A stretch of 64,000 bases of DNA from an uncultured Pelagibacteraceae bacterium (GTDB taxonomy: Bacteria > Pseudomonadota > Alphaproteobacteria > Pelagibacterales > Pelagibacteraceae), in the NCBI GenBank assembly GCA_902595625.1, contig CACJQQ010000006.1, positions 1-64,000 on the forward strand, in the 5' to 3' direction. Of this stretch, positions 37,371 through 47,342 are shown piece after piece. Both the position numbers and the translations under genes were made by a program. Position 1 is the first letter of the stretch; each line of letters starts with the position of its first letter. The notes under the pieces are model-generated. The model saw only the letters and a list, made by a program, of their open reading frames with translations, had not been told where the DNA came from and searched no databases.

Positions 37371-39286
37371 CTTAAAATTTTATTTTTATTTTTAGCTAAA
37401 ATTATATTTGAGTTTAAAGTTTCATCAACCTTGTTTGCTATGGATTTATGATCTAAACCTGCTAACTCATACATTTTTTCAGGAGTATCTTGATCAATAA
37501 ATATATCTGGCAAAATCATCGATCTAAACTTTAACCCTCTATCAAATATACCTCTATTAGATAAAAACTGCATTACATGAGATCCAAACCCACCAATAGA
37601 ACCTTCTTCGATCGATATTAATACCTCGTGGTTAGAAGCTATTTCCATAATTAATTTTTCATCTAAAGGTTTTGCAAATCTTGCATCAACAATAGTGCAA
37701 TCTATTCCTTTTTTTGAAAGTTGATCGGAGGCTTTTTTACATTCCTCCAATCTGGTTCCAAAATTAAGCAAAGCTACTTTTTTTCCTTCTTTTATAATTC
37801 TTCCCTTTCCAATTTCTAAAGTTTCGCTAATAAGAGGTAATTTTACGCCAATACCATTTCCTCTTGGATATCTAAAAGCTGAAGGACGATCATTTATATT
37901 TACAGAAGTATTTATCATTTTAACAAGTTCAGCTTCATCGCTTGCTGCCATAACAACAAAATTTGGTAAAGTAGAGAGATAGGTAATATCAAAAGATCCA
38001 GCATGTGTTGGTCCATCTGCACCTACTAAACCTGCTCGGTCTATAGCAAATCTTACTGGTAAAGATTGCAAAGCCACATCGTGTACTACTTGGTCATAGG
38101 CTCTTTGGAGAAAAGTAGAATAAATTGCGGCATATGGTTTATATCCCTCTGTAGCTAGTCCTGCCGCGAAGGTCACTGCATGTTGTTCGGCAATTCCGAC
38201 ATCAAAAGACCGGTCTGGAAATTTTTTTTCAAATAAGTTTATTCCTGTCCCAGAAGGCATCGCACCTGTAATTCCAACTATTTTAGTATCTTGCTCTGCA
38301 TGTTTAATTAAAGTTTCAGCAAAAACTTTGGTATATGAAGGGATGTTAGAATTAGATTTAGTTTGTTTGCCGGTTGAGACATTAAATTTAGATACACCAT
38401 GGTATTTATCACCCGAGTCCTCAGCTGGTTTATAACCTTTTCCTTTTTGTGTTCTAACATGAATTAATATAGGTCCTTCATGATTTGAATTTTTAACATT
38501 TTCAAAAATTTGAACTAAATTTTCAACGTCGTGGCCATCTATTGGCCCTACATAATAAAAACCAAGCTCACTAAATAGAGTTCCCCCTGTAACAATATTT
38601 CTAAGTAAATCTTCTGCTTTACCTGCTTTTTGACTGAATCTTTTTGAAAAAGAGGAAATAATCATTTTTAAAGTTTCTCTTAAACTAAAATACAATTTAC
38701 CAGATAAAAGTTTTGCTAAATATTTACTCATGGCGCCTACCGGTCTTGCTATTGACATATCGTTATCATTAAGAACTACAATTAATTTTGATTTTAATGC
38801 TCCAGCATTATTCATAGCTTCGTAGGCCATACCTGCACTCATAGCTCCGTCGCCTATTACTGCTATAACGTTATTGTTATTATTAGATAATTTTTTTGCC
38901 ACTGCCATCCCAAGTGTTGAAGAAATAGAAGTAGAGCTGTGTGCAGCTCCAAAAGGATCATACTCGCTTTCAGTTCGTTTAGTAAACCCAGAAAGACCTC
39001 CTCCTTTACGAAGTGTTTTAATTTTCTCTCTACGCCCAGTTATTATCTTGTGTGGATAACACTGATGGCTTACATCCCAGACTAATTTATCTTTTGGAGT
39101 ATCAAATACATAATGCAAAGCTACGGTCAGCTCAACAACACCCAATCCAGCACCTAAGTGTCCTCCTGTTTCGGAAACTACATCTATAAGTTCATCTCTG
39201 AGCTCATCAGAGATTTGTTTAAGTTCTTCTTTTTTAAATTTTTTTAAGTCTGCAGGAAAATTTATCTGTTTAATTAATCTGCCCAT
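37367..39286 (-). CDS. dxs: 1-deoxy-D-xylulose-5-phosphate synthase
   Basis: Thiamine-diphosphate enzyme opening the MEP isoprenoid pathway. 639 aa. Seen: [21 protein letters not shown] near 42-62, the ThDP motif [20 protein letters not shown] at about 143-163, the catalytic-domain [12 protein letters not shown] at about 366-377, and a C-terminal transketolase domain. It follows ispA by a shared boundary, the common dxs-ispA-xseB cluster. Confidence 0.97.
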   Translation of the reverse strand: MGRLIKQINFPADLKKFKKEELKQISDELRDELIDVVSETGGHLGAGLGVVELTVALHYVFDTPKDKLVWDVSHQCYPHKIITGRREKIKTLRKGGGLSGFTKRTESEYDPFGAAHSSTSISSTLGMAVAKKLSNNNNNVIAVIGDGAMSAGMAYEAMNNAGALKSKLIVVLNDNDMSIARPVGAMSKYLAKLLSGKLYFSLRETLKMIISSFSKRFSQKAGKAEDLLRNIVTGGTLFSELGFYYVGPIDGHDVENLVQIFENVKNSNHEGPILIHVRTQKGKGYKPAEDSGDKYHGVSKFNVSTGKQTKSNSNIPSYTKVFAETLIKHAEQDTKIVGITGAMPSGTGINLFEKKFPDRSFDVGIAEQHAVTFAAGLATEGYKPYAAIYSTFLQRAYDQVVHDVALQSLPVRFAIDRAGLVGADGPTHAGSFDITYLSTLPNFVVMAASDEAELVKMINTSVNINDRPSAFRYPRGNGIGVKLPLISETLEIGKGRIIKEGKKVALLNFGTRLEECKKASDQLSKKGIDCTIVDARFAKPLDEKLIMEIASNHEVLISIEEGSIGGFGSHVMQFLSNRGIFDRGLKFRSMILPDIFIDQDTPEKMYELAGLDHKSIANKVDETLNSNIILAKNKNKILS

Positions 39287-40161
39287 TAAAATTTTCTTTC
39301 CAAAATAAATTCAATTGTGTTTGTTAATTGTTTACCTTTTTTTCCATGTTTTTCCAATTTACGCAATATTTTTTTCTTAAGATTATTTGCATACAAATAA
39401 GCTTTTTTTTCACCCATTAAATTTAGAAGAGTAGATTTACCTTTTTTATCATCTTTTTTAACAGGTTTGCCAACTAATTTTATTGAACCTTTATTATCTA
39501 AAAAATCATCTGCCAATTGAAATAATAAACCTATATCTTCTCCTATTTGACCTAAAAAAAATTTTTCTTTATTACTTTTGTTTGCAACTGCTCCAACCGC
39601 ATATAAACAGAAATAAAATAATTTTCCTGTTTTTTTTTTCTGCATATCAATAATTTGATTTAATTTTTTTTTTTTGTTTTCAAATTTTAAGTCTAGCTCT
39701 TGACCTCCAGCAATACCAGTATGGCCTGAACAACTCGCTAAAGTTCTTATAATTTCATTTTTTGTTTTTGCATTAAGCAAATATTTTTTGTCAGATATTA
39801 TTTCAAAAGCTAAGGTGAGCAACGAGCTTCCCGCTAAAACTGCTGAAGACTCTCCAAATTTTATATGTGTTGATGGTTTTCCTCTTCTAATTGAGTCATT
39901 GTCCATACATGGTAAATCATCATGAATTAATGAATATGAATGTATACATTCTACTGCTGCACAAACATTGATGAGTCTTGCTTCACTGATATTAAATATT
40001 TTACCAGCATCTAAAATTATAGTAGATCTAATTTTTTTTCCTCCAGAAATAACTCCATACTTCATTGGTTTGATCAGTAAAGAATTTTTTTGTTTTTTTA
40101 AGAAATTTATTAAAAATTTGTCAATTTTATTTGCATTTCTTATTAATCTTTTTTTAATCAT
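39286..40161 (-). CDS. ispA: Farnesyl/geranylgeranyl diphosphate synthase
   Basis: Short-chain prenyl transferase supplying undecaprenyl, quinone and carotenoid precursors, and so possibly retinal for the rhodopsin. 291 aa. Seen: [10 protein letters not shown], first Asp-rich motif [18 protein letters not shown] at about 78-95, second motif [14 protein letters not shown] at about 224-237. Chain length cannot be fixed from motifs. Two nt after xseB. Confidence 0.93.
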   Translation of the reverse strand: MIKKRLIRNANKIDKFLINFLKKQKNSLLIKPMKYGVISGGKKIRSTIILDAGKIFNISEARLINVCAAVECIHSYSLIHDDLPCMDNDSIRRGKPSTHIKFGESSAVLAGSSLLTLAFEIISDKKYLLNAKTKNEIIRTLASCSGHTGIAGGQELDLKFENKKKKLNQIIDMQKKKTGKLFYFCLYAVGAVANKSNKEKFFLGQIGEDIGLLFQLADDFLDNKGSIKLVGKPVKKDDKKGKSTLLNLMGEKKAYLYANNLKKKILRKLEKHGKKGKQLTNTIEFILERKF

Positions 40162-40163
40162 TT

Positions 40164-40370
40164 TTATTCTTTTTTTGAAATTTCTTTAAATTTTTTTTTA
40201 AACAATTCATCTATATGTTTATTTAACTGTACCAGTCTTTCATAATCATTTATAGATTCGTCCAAATTAGTCTCTTGATTTTCTAATTTGCTCAAAATTA
40301 CATCAATTTCTTCTCTAGCCTCTTTTAATGATTTACTTTTAATATCAGCTGGAATATTTTCATTCTTCAT
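40164..40370 (-). CDS. xseB: Exodeoxyribonuclease VII small subunit
   Basis: 68 aa helical protein, normal size for XseB. Contains SLKEAREEIDVILSKLENQETNLDESINDYERLVQLNKHI, matching the family pattern of two helices with LE..E..L..S...YE.G. It heads the xseB-ispA-dxs cluster. The large subunit XseA is not in the window. Confidence 0.88.
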   Translation of the reverse strand: MKNENIPADIKSKSLKEAREEIDVILSKLENQETNLDESINDYERLVQLNKHIDELFKKKFKEISKKE

Positions 40371-40391
40371 TATTTAAATAATAATAACATT

Positions 40392-41348
40392 ATGAAAAAT
40401 AGCTATCCAAATATTTTTATTTTTAACAAAAAAATTTTAAAAAAAGTGATAATTAGTTTAAATAAAAGTGGTGTTGCTGGGCTTCCAACAGAAACTGTAT
40501 ATGGCTTGGGAGGTAATGCTTATTCCAAAAAATCAGTTGAAAAAATTTTTAAACTAAAGGGAAGATCTAGATCAAATCCACTAATTATTCATTATTACAA
40601 TTTGGATAATGCTATTAAAGATATTTCTATTAATAAAAATTTGATCAAACTTTACAACCATTTTTGTCCAGGTCCAATTACATTTATTTTAAAAAGAAAA
40701 GAAAACTCTAAAGTCCAACCCATGGCATGTGCAAATTTAGACTCTATTGCTATTAGATTTCCAAAACATAAAGTTATTAGACCTCTACTAAAAAAAATTA
40801 AGTTCCCATTAGCAATGCCCAGTGCAAACAAAACTTCTAATGTGAGTCCTGTAAAAGCTAGTGACGTATTTGAAGAATTTAAAAGTAAAGTAAAATATAT
40901 ATTAGATGGAGGAAATTCTAAAATTGGCATTGAATCAACGGTAATTGATTTAACAGGTAGTCCTCAAATTTTAAGGCCTGGAATAATTAGTAAAAAAGAG
41001 ATTGAGAAAGTTTTAAAATTGAAACTAAAAAATAATAATAATAAAAAAGTTATTAGATCTCCTGGTATGATGAAAAAACACTATTCTCCTGGAATACCAG
41101 TGAGAATAAATCAAAGTAAACATGACAAAAAAAGCGCTTTTATTTATCTAGGTAAAAAATATTGTAATAAGAAGGATTTTTTTAGCCTTAGCAATGATTC
41201 AAATTTGAAAGAAGCGGCTTCAAATTTATATAAAACGTTTAGAGATATAAAAAAAAAGGGATACAAAAAGATTCAAATTACTAAAATTCCAAATTCAGGT
41301 TGTGGAATAGCAATTAATGACAGAATAAAGCGAGCATCCAAAACTTAA
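40392..41348 (+). CDS. L-threonylcarbamoyladenylate synthase, Sua5 type
   Basis: Makes threonylcarbamoyl-AMP for the t6A modification of ANN-decoding tRNAs. 318 aa, so the longer Sua5 form with a C-terminal extra domain rather than short TsaC. The YrdC domain shows GVAGLPTETVYGLGGNAYS at about 28-46, LKGRSRSNPLIIH, and PSANKTSNVSP; then HYSPGIPV in the linker to the Sua5 domain. Only 21 bp separates it from divergent xseB. One nt later the ABC ATPase starts. Confidence 0.92.
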   Translation: MKNSYPNIFIFNKKILKKVIISLNKSGVAGLPTETVYGLGGNAYSKKSVEKIFKLKGRSRSNPLIIHYYNLDNAIKDISINKNLIKLYNHFCPGPITFILKRKENSKVQPMACANLDSIAIRFPKHKVIRPLLKKIKFPLAMPSANKTSNVSPVKASDVFEEFKSKVKYILDGGNSKIGIESTVIDLTGSPQILRPGIISKKEIEKVLKLKLKNNNNKKVIRSPGMMKKHYSPGIPVRINQSKHDKKSAFIYLGKKYCNKKDFFSLSNDSNLKEAASNLYKTFRDIKKKGYKKIQITKIPNSGCGIAINDRIKRASKT

Positions 41349-42074
41349 ATGAAATTAGAAGCAAAAAATCTTATAAAAAAGTTCAATAAAACAATAGCTG
41401 TAAACAATATCAGTTTTGAAATTAAAAAAAATGAAACACTAGGCATGCTTGGTCCTAATGGATGTGGAAAAACAACTTCTATAGGGATGTTGTTAGGCCT
41501 TATAACACCATCAAGTGGAGAAATTTTAATTGATGGAATAAGTTTGAATTCTAGAAATAGAGTCAAATTGTTAAGTTTTATGAATTTTTCATCTCCTTAT
41601 GTTGAGCTTCCAAAAAAACTAACAGTCAAACAAAATCTTGAAGTATATGCCAGATTATATGGTGTAAAAAAAATTGATGAAAGAGTAAATGAAATGGTGG
41701 AGGACCTAAATCTAAAAAAATTTTTAAATAAAAAATCTGGTGAACTTTCATCAGGTCAAAAAAATAGAGTTTCTCTTGCAAAATCATTGATTAATAAACC
41801 AAAATTACTATTTTTAGATGAGCCAACAGCAAGTCTTGATCCTGATATTGGTGATTTCATAAGAAAATATATTGAAAAGTATAAGAAGAATAATGAACTC
41901 ACAATGTTATTGGCATCCCACAATATGAGAGAAGTTGAAAGGTTATGTGACAAAATTATAATGATGAAACAAGGAATAATTGTAGATCGAGGATCCTGTA
42001 ATGATTTAATTAAAAAGCATGGAAGAGCAAATCTTGAGGATACATTTTTGAAAATAGCAAGGAGTGAAAAATGA
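41349..42074 (+). CDS. ABC-2 type transporter, ATP-binding protein
   Basis: 241 aa. Walker A MLGPNGCGKTTSIG at about 33-46, signature ELSSGQKNRVSLAKSL at about 134-149, Walker B LLFLDEPTASLDPD at about 155-168, and an H-loop ASHNMREVERLCD. This subfamily (CcmA/NodI-like) drives export of lipids, glycans or drugs. The permease gene overlaps it by 4 nt. Substrate unknown; glycan-related genes follow. Confidence 0.93.
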   Translation: MKLEAKNLIKKFNKTIAVNNISFEIKKNETLGMLGPNGCGKTTSIGMLLGLITPSSGEILIDGISLNSRNRVKLLSFMNFSSPYVELPKKLTVKQNLEVYARLYGVKKIDERVNEMVEDLNLKKFLNKKSGELSSGQKNRVSLAKSLINKPKLLFLDEPTASLDPDIGDFIRKYIEKYKKNNELTMLLASHNMREVERLCDKIIMMKQGIIVDRGSCNDLIKKHGRANLEDTFLKIARSEK

Positions 42075-42862
42075 ATTGGAGTAAAATTTTTGCTTTAAGC
42101 TTAAGGCATGTTTATTTAATCAGAGGTTCTTTTCCAAGAATTTTAGACTTAATATATTGGCCAACAATTCAAATTTTTCTCTGGGGTTTTATTTCGAAAT
42201 TTTTCACATTAAATTCTTCAATATACGAAAATACAGTTGGTATAATTTTAAGTGCTGCTATACTTTATGATTTTCTTTTCAGAGCTAGCATAAGTTATAA
42301 TATGATGTTTCTTGAGGAAATTTGGAGTAGAAATTTTACAAATTTATTTATCGCACCAATTAGAATATGTGAGATTATAACCGCTCTAACTTTAACTGCT
42401 ATATTTAGAACTTTAATTGGATTGGTTCCAGCTGCCTTATTGGCTATTCCATTATTTAATGTCTCCATTTTAGAAATCGGTGTTCCACTGGTTTTTTTAT
42501 TAATTACTCTTTATATCTTTGGTGTCACTTTAGGTCTTTTGGTTACTTCGGGACTTATAAGATTTGGGCCTTCTTTTGAAAATATAGCATGGGCTAGTCT
42601 ATTTTTTTTGGCACCATTAGGGTGTATATATTATCCGATTGAAATATTACCAGAATGGCTTCAAATCATAGCGAAATTACTTCCGCTGGTTCATATTTTT
42701 GAGGAGATGAGAAGTATTTTAATTTATGATATCATAAATCATTTTCAAATATTAAAAGCTATTTTCATATCTTTTTTATATTTTGTCGTTGGGATTTTTA
42801 TTTTTTACTTATCTTACGATGGAGCGAAAAGTAGAGGCACTTTAATTAACATGGGCGAATAA
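42071..42862 (+). CDS. ABC-2 type transporter, permease
   Basis: 263 aa integral membrane protein with six hydrophobic segments, NodJ/ABC-2 permease-like. The N-terminal LDLIYWPTIQIFLWGFISKFF and the LGCIYYPIEILPEWLQIIAKLLPLVHIFEEMR block near 190-222 are typical of this fold. Pairs with the ATPase upstream to form an exporter in the inner membrane. Two nt before the oxygenase gene. Confidence 0.92.
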   Translation: MNWSKIFALSLRHVYLIRGSFPRILDLIYWPTIQIFLWGFISKFFTLNSSIYENTVGIILSAAILYDFLFRASISYNMMFLEEIWSRNFTNLFIAPIRICEIITALTLTAIFRTLIGLVPAALLAIPLFNVSILEIGVPLVFLLITLYIFGVTLGLLVTSGLIRFGPSFENIAWASLFFLAPLGCIYYPIEILPEWLQIIAKLLPLVHIFEEMRSILIYDIINHFQILKAIFISFLYFVVGIFIFYLSYDGAKSRGTLINMGE

Positions 42863-42864
42863 AT

Positions 42865-43572
42865 ATGCATAAAAATATAGATAAAATAAAAAAATTAGAA
42901 GGACCCCCGCAAATTGTAAAAAAATTATTTTCAAAGACAGAATTAGATAAATTTCTTGAACTTTACAATAAATTGCCCACCACAGTTCATAATAAAAAAC
43001 AAAATGTGATAAAAAAAAGATGGCTTAAAAATTATAGTGATGAATTAGAAAATATTTTTATAGATAAAGTAAAAAATGAGATCGGTGAATTTAAAATGGA
43101 TAATCTTAAAGATGAAAATAATGAAGAAATATTAGGACTTTTTCAAGAAAGTTATAATCCTATTGGTTTACATGTAGATGCTGGATTTAATTTAGATGAA
43201 ATAATATTTAAACAAACTTTAATTCCACTCACATCTAAAGGCAGCACTGTTATTTTCAAAAATAAATTTTATGGAAATTCCACAAATTTTACCATTGATG
43301 AAAATGAGCTAAAAGTAAAAGATCTTAAATATGGTCAAAATTTAAGATCATCTGAACATCTTAAATTATTTGAAACAAAAAAGTTTGATGAAAAAGATCA
43401 TGAAAAATATTTAAAACATGAAAAAATTGAGAACCTCTCGGGGCTTGAAATTGACATGGTTTATGAATGGGAAATTGGTTCTATGTTGATTTTTGATAGA
43501 ACTAGGTTGCACTGCTCTTCATCTTTAATTGAAGGTAAAAAAATAGGATTAACTACATTTACAAAAAAGTAA
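42865..43572 (+). CDS. Putative 2-oxoglutarate/Fe(II)-dependent oxygenase
   Basis: 235 aa, no close family recognised. The case for the oxygenase fold is the iron triad: HxD at His103-Asp105 (GLHVDAGF) and the distal His216 (DRTRLHCSSS), with Lys226 ten residues later as a 2OG-binding candidate (EGKKIGLTTFTKK). The 110-residue gap between HxD and His is longer than usual, filled by an Asp/Lys-rich insert. Substrate unknown; the next genes modify sugars, so a glycan or lipid substrate is possible. Confidence 0.65.
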   Translation: MHKNIDKIKKLEGPPQIVKKLFSKTELDKFLELYNKLPTTVHNKKQNVIKKRWLKNYSDELENIFIDKVKNEIGEFKMDNLKDENNEEILGLFQESYNPIGLHVDAGFNLDEIIFKQTLIPLTSKGSTVIFKNKFYGNSTNFTIDENELKVKDLKYGQNLRSSEHLKLFETKKFDEKDHEKYLKHEKIENLSGLEIDMVYEWEIGSMLIFDRTRLHCSSSLIEGKKIGLTTFTKK

Positions 43573-43584
43573 AACAGCTTTTAG

Positions 43585-44529
43585 ATGAAAAATAAAATTT
43601 ATAAATTTCAGAGAAGTTTGGCTAAGATTCTACTACCGATTTTATTCAAAGTTTTAATAAAATTGAAATTAAATCGAAGAGTAATAAATTTTCTACATGA
43701 AGAGAGTTATAAAAGTAATAGTAAGTATGATTTCACATATTTATTAAAAAGATTTTTGGAGAATAAAAAGATTATGGCTATGGATGTTGGTGCTCAAGGC
43801 GGATTTAACTCTGATAATTTTTTTCCAAAAAAATATAATCCTTTTTTTGAGGAAATATTAATCGAGCCAATAGAATCCGAAGCAAACAAACTTAAAAATA
43901 AAAAATATGTTATCAATAAAGGGCTCTGGAGCAGTAAAACCAAAAAGAAATTATTTATATTAGACAATAGACTGGGAAGTTCATCTATGTATGAGCCAGA
44001 TAAAATAAATTTTGATTTACATAATATTAAAGAAAAAAACTATAATGATTATAAAGTAACTCGTTCGATTGAGGTTGAATGTGACACCTTATCTAATCAA
44101 CTTACGCAAATTAACATAAATAATTTAGACTATTTGAAAATTGATACGCAAGGTGCTGAGTTAGAAATATTAAAAGGTTTAGGACACTATCGACCACAAT
44201 TAATTAAAATAGAGGCCCATTTTTTTTCAATGTACAAAAATGTTCCAAGTTGGCATCAACTTATTAATCATCTTTATGAACTAAATTATGTTTTAATTGA
44301 CTGGAAGGGTATAGGAAGCCATAACACCAGGATACCAGTAGAAACTGATATGATTTTTATTCCAAATTTTAATAATAATAAAGGTAGAGAATTAATTAAA
44401 TCAAATGTGGAAAAATTTATAAGCTTAATGTTAATTTTTGGTCAATTAAAACTTTTACAGATAATTTTAAATAGACTAAAAATAAAAAATGAAGAATTAG
44501 AAGCAATAGAAGATAAATACTTTTACTAA
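43585..44529 (+). CDS. FkbM-family methyltransferase
   Basis: 314 aa. SAM-binding start IMAMDVGAQGGFNSDNFF at about 69-86 and the FkbM hallmark LDYLKIDTQGAELEILKGLG at about 185-204. Family members O-methylate sugars or polyketides; in marine bacteria they often occur in surface-polysaccharide loci. It overlaps the following GT17 gene by one base. Confidence 0.85.
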   Translation: MKNKIYKFQRSLAKILLPILFKVLIKLKLNRRVINFLHEESYKSNSKYDFTYLLKRFLENKKIMAMDVGAQGGFNSDNFFPKKYNPFFEEILIEPIESEANKLKNKKYVINKGLWSSKTKKKLFILDNRLGSSSMYEPDKINFDLHNIKEKNYNDYKVTRSIEVECDTLSNQLTQININNLDYLKIDTQGAELEILKGLGHYRPQLIKIEAHFFSMYKNVPSWHQLINHLYELNYVLIDWKGIGSHNTRIPVETDMIFIPNFNNNKGRELIKSNVEKFISLMLIFGQLKLLQIILNRLKIKNEELEAIEDKYFY

Positions 44530-45329
44530 TGGCTATATACGATTGTTTCCAATATTTTAATGAAGATCATATTGTTGATCTTCGTTTAAATATTTTGAAT
44601 GAATATGTTGATTATTTTGTTGTTTCAGAGTCCACAAAGACCCATCAGGGAAAAAATAAAAAAATTAATTTTGATATCAAAAATTTTTCAAAATTTGAAA
44701 AAAAAATTATATTTATAACTGCAGACTATAAAGAAGAAATTAATTTTGATAAACATACTGGTGGTGAGTCTCCAATTGAACAACATCAAAGAAACTCACT
44801 AATAGAAGGTATCAAAGATGCGTCCTCGGAGGATCTAGTAATTTTGTCTGATTCCGATGAGATTCCTGATCTTTCAAAGTTAACACAGATAAAAAAAAAT
44901 AAAAAATTTATAGTGTTTTCTCAAAAGATGTTTATGTACAAATTAAATTTACAAAATTTAAATGAAAGTAATTGGATGGGATCAAGAATTACAAAAAAAA
45001 AGCATATAAGATCTATGCAAGAATTGAGAGATTTAAAATTTAAAAATTATCCTTTTTGGAGATTAGATAAATATAATCAACAAATTATTCCAGGTGGGTG
45101 GCATTTTTCTTATTTGCAAACACCAGAACAAATACTTAACAAAGTAAAATCTTTTTCCCATGGAGAATTTAATAATGAAAATTTAAATAAAAAGTATATT
45201 GAGGAAAAAATACTTAAAAACGAAGATCTCTTTGGCCGGGGAAATAAATTGAAGAAGATTCCTATAGACAGTTCTTATCCTAAATATATATTTCGAAATA
45301 AAGAAAAGTTTTCTGATTGGATAATATAA
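44529..45329 (+). CDS. Family 17 glycosyltransferase
   Basis: 266 aa, resembling the GT17 family (beta-1,4-N-acetylglucosaminyltransferase-like). Seen: IYDCFQYFNEDHIVDLRLNIL at the N-terminus, VVSESTKTHQGK at about 36-47, the metal-binding LVILSDSDEIPD at about 98-109, and PGGWHFSYLQTPEQIL at about 190-205. It ends 3 nt from tRNA-Arg. Probably decorates a surface glycan with FkbM and the ABC exporter. Confidence 0.82.
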   Translation: MAIYDCFQYFNEDHIVDLRLNILNEYVDYFVVSESTKTHQGKNKKINFDIKNFSKFEKKIIFITADYKEEINFDKHTGGESPIEQHQRNSLIEGIKDASSEDLVILSDSDEIPDLSKLTQIKKNKKFIVFSQKMFMYKLNLQNLNESNWMGSRITKKKHIRSMQELRDLKFKNYPFWRLDKYNQQIIPGGWHFSYLQTPEQILNKVKSFSHGEFNNENLNKKYIEEKILKNEDLFGRGNKLKKIPIDSSYPKYIFRNKEKFSDWII

Positions 45330-45332
45330 AAA

Positions 45333-45410
45333 TGGTGCGCCGGATAGGAGTCGAACCCATAACCTCCGGAGCCGAAATCCGGCGCTCTATCCAGTTGAAG
45401 CTACCGGCGC
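45333..45410 (-). tRNA. tRNA-Arg (anticodon TCG)
   Basis: Minus strand: acceptor GCGCCGG/CCGGCGC, discriminator A and encoded CCA. D arm GCTTCAACTGGATAGAGC, anticodon arm CCGGA-TTTCGGC-TCCGG with anticodon TCG (reads CGA and, modified, other CGN), T arm with GGTTCGACTCC. Antisense to the flanking GT17 and rluD genes. Confidence 0.94.
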
Positions 45411-45434
45411 AGTAAGAATAATTTAAATTAATTT

Positions 45435-46415
45435 ATGAATAATACAATTAAATTTTCAGTAGATGCCCGAAATAGTGGAAAAAGGTTGGATATTTTTTTA
45501 GCTGAAAATATTGAAAACTATACAAGGTCATTTCTTAAAAAAATAATTGAGAACAATCAGGTAAAATTAAATAACGTTTCACTAATCTCGCCCTCTACAA
45601 AAATTAAGTATAAAGATCAAATTTCAGTAAAAATTATTCAAAAAGATGAAAAAAAAATTATTCCCAATAGAATAGAATTAGATATAGTCTATGAAGATAA
45701 AGATATTTTGGTGCTGAATAAACCTAAGGGCATGGTTGTTCATCCTGGGGCTGGAAATTATCAGAAAACTTTAGTAAACGCTTTACTTTATAAATATAAA
45801 AAAAATTTATCTGACATTAATGGCTCGCTTAGACCAGGTATTGTCCATAGAATAGATAAAGAAACTAGTGGGTTGCTAGTAATTGCAAAAAATAATTCGG
45901 CACATGCGAATTTAGGAAATCAGTTCAGTAAACATACTATAAAAAGAAAATATCTTTGCCTATCATGGGGAGTGGTTAGACCACAAAAAGGTAAAATTAA
46001 CACGTTAATAACTAGAGATAAAAAAAATCGACAATTAATGACCGTAAGTGATTTTAATGGAAAAAAAGCAATAACTAATTACAAAACATTAAAAATTTTT
46101 AATATCAAAGATATACCAAAAATAAGCTTAATTGAGTGTGAATTAGAAACAGGAAGAACTCATCAAATAAGGGTCCATTTAAAATATAAAGGCACCTCTT
46201 TACTCGGAGATAAACAATATGGAAAAAAAAATATTAAATTTAAAAAAATAAATGACAAATTTTTGGTTAATTTAAATAAACTATCTGGTCAAGCATTGCA
46301 TGCTAAAACTTTAGAGTTTATTCATCCTACAAGCAAAAAATGGATGACTTTTAATTCAGAACTACCAAGTGGCTTTAAAAATATATTGAAATTACTTGAA
46401 AATTTAAGCAGTTGA
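45435..46415 (+). CDS. rluD: 23S rRNA pseudouridine synthase RluD family
   Basis: Makes pseudouridines in helix 69 of 23S rRNA. 326 aa. N-terminal S4 domain (about 15-75), then VLNKPKGMVVHPGAG at about 93-107 and the catalytic Asp141 in RPGIVHRIDKETSGLLV. ELETGRTHQIRVHL completes the RluA/RluC/RluD signature. RluD rather than RluC is suggested by overall similarity only. Confidence 0.9.
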   Translation: MNNTIKFSVDARNSGKRLDIFLAENIENYTRSFLKKIIENNQVKLNNVSLISPSTKIKYKDQISVKIIQKDEKKIIPNRIELDIVYEDKDILVLNKPKGMVVHPGAGNYQKTLVNALLYKYKKNLSDINGSLRPGIVHRIDKETSGLLVIAKNNSAHANLGNQFSKHTIKRKYLCLSWGVVRPQKGKINTLITRDKKNRQLMTVSDFNGKKAITNYKTLKIFNIKDIPKISLIECELETGRTHQIRVHLKYKGTSLLGDKQYGKKNIKFKKINDKFLVNLNKLSGQALHAKTLEFIHPTSKKWMTFNSELPSGFKNILKLLENLSS

Positions 46416-46445
46416 AAAAATAAATTTCTTATATAATTAAGTGAA

Positions 46446-47342
46446 ATGAGTGAAAAAAATCAAATGAGTAATTTACCTGTTCCTTCAGTTGGAGGATTAT
46501 CTATTTATTTAGCACAGATTAAAAAATTTCCTATGTTGGATGCAGAGGAAGAATATATGTTGGCTAAAAATTGGAGAGAAAATGGTAATTTAAAAGCTGC
46601 TCATAAATTAGTCACTAGCCACTTAAGGTTAGTAGCTAAAATAGCAATGGGATACCGTGGGTATGGTCTTCCTGTGAATGAATTAATTTCAGAGGGAAAC
46701 ATTGGTTTAATGCAGGCAGTAAAAAAATTTGACCCTGATAAAGGTTTTAGACTTGCTACCTATGCGATGTGGTGGATAAAAGCTTCTATACAAGAATACG
46801 TTTTAAGATCATGGAGTTTGGTAAAAATGGGAACCACAACCGCGCAAAAAAAACTTTTTTTTAACTTAAAAAAAATTAAAAACCAAATAGCACCAGGTCA
46901 AGATGGAGATTTAAAAGATGAGCAAGTTAATGAAATATCAAAGCGATTGGATGTAGATTCTCAGGAAGTTGTAAATATGAATAGAAGAATGATGGGTCAA
47001 GAAAAATCGTTAAATGATCCTATTAAAAGTGGCGAGACTGATGAATGGCAGGATTGGTTAGTTGATGATAGCTTAGATCAAGAATTAATTGTTTCTCAAA
47101 AACAAGAGTACGATGACAAAAAAGAACTGTTAGATAGTGCAATGAAAATACTTAACAATAGAGAAAAAGAAATTATTATTGCTAGAAGACTCTCGGAGGA
47201 ACCAAAAACACTTGAAGAATTAAGTAAAAAATATAAAATTAGTCGTGAAAGAATAAGACAAATTGAGACAAAAGCTTTTGAAAAATTACAAAAATCTATG
47301 ATAAATGCAAATAAGTCAAAAAACTTATTGCCTTCAAGCTAG
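46446..47342 (+). CDS. rpoH: RNA polymerase sigma factor RpoH (sigma-32)
   Basis: Alternative sigma factor for heat shock, 298 aa. Region 2: [19 protein letters not shown] then [32 protein letters not shown], characteristic of RpoH. The RpoH box region [10 protein letters not shown] follows, and the C-terminal region 4 HTH is [27 protein letters not shown]. FtsH, a usual RpoH regulator and target, is also in this window. Stop interlocked with purA (CTAG). Confidence 0.95.
   Translation: MSEKNQMSNLPVPSVGGLSIYLAQIKKFPMLDAEEEYMLAKNWRENGNLKAAHKLVTSHLRLVAKIAMGYRGYGLPVNELISEGNIGLMQAVKKFDPDKGFRLATYAMWWIKASIQEYVLRSWSLVKMGTTTAQKKLFFNLKKIKNQIAPGQDGDLKDEQVNEISKRLDVDSQEVVNMNRRMMGQEKSLNDPIKSGETDEWQDWLVDDSLDQELIVSQKQEYDDKKELLDSAMKILNNREKEIIIARRLSEEPKTLEELSKKYKISRERIRQIETKAFEKLQKSMINANKSKNLLPSS

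Noticed and set aside
39051-39059. Perfect DnaA box (TGTGGATAA) inside dxs
   Set aside because: Within coding sequence, single copy; shows that isolated boxes occur by chance and tempers the 15856 box.
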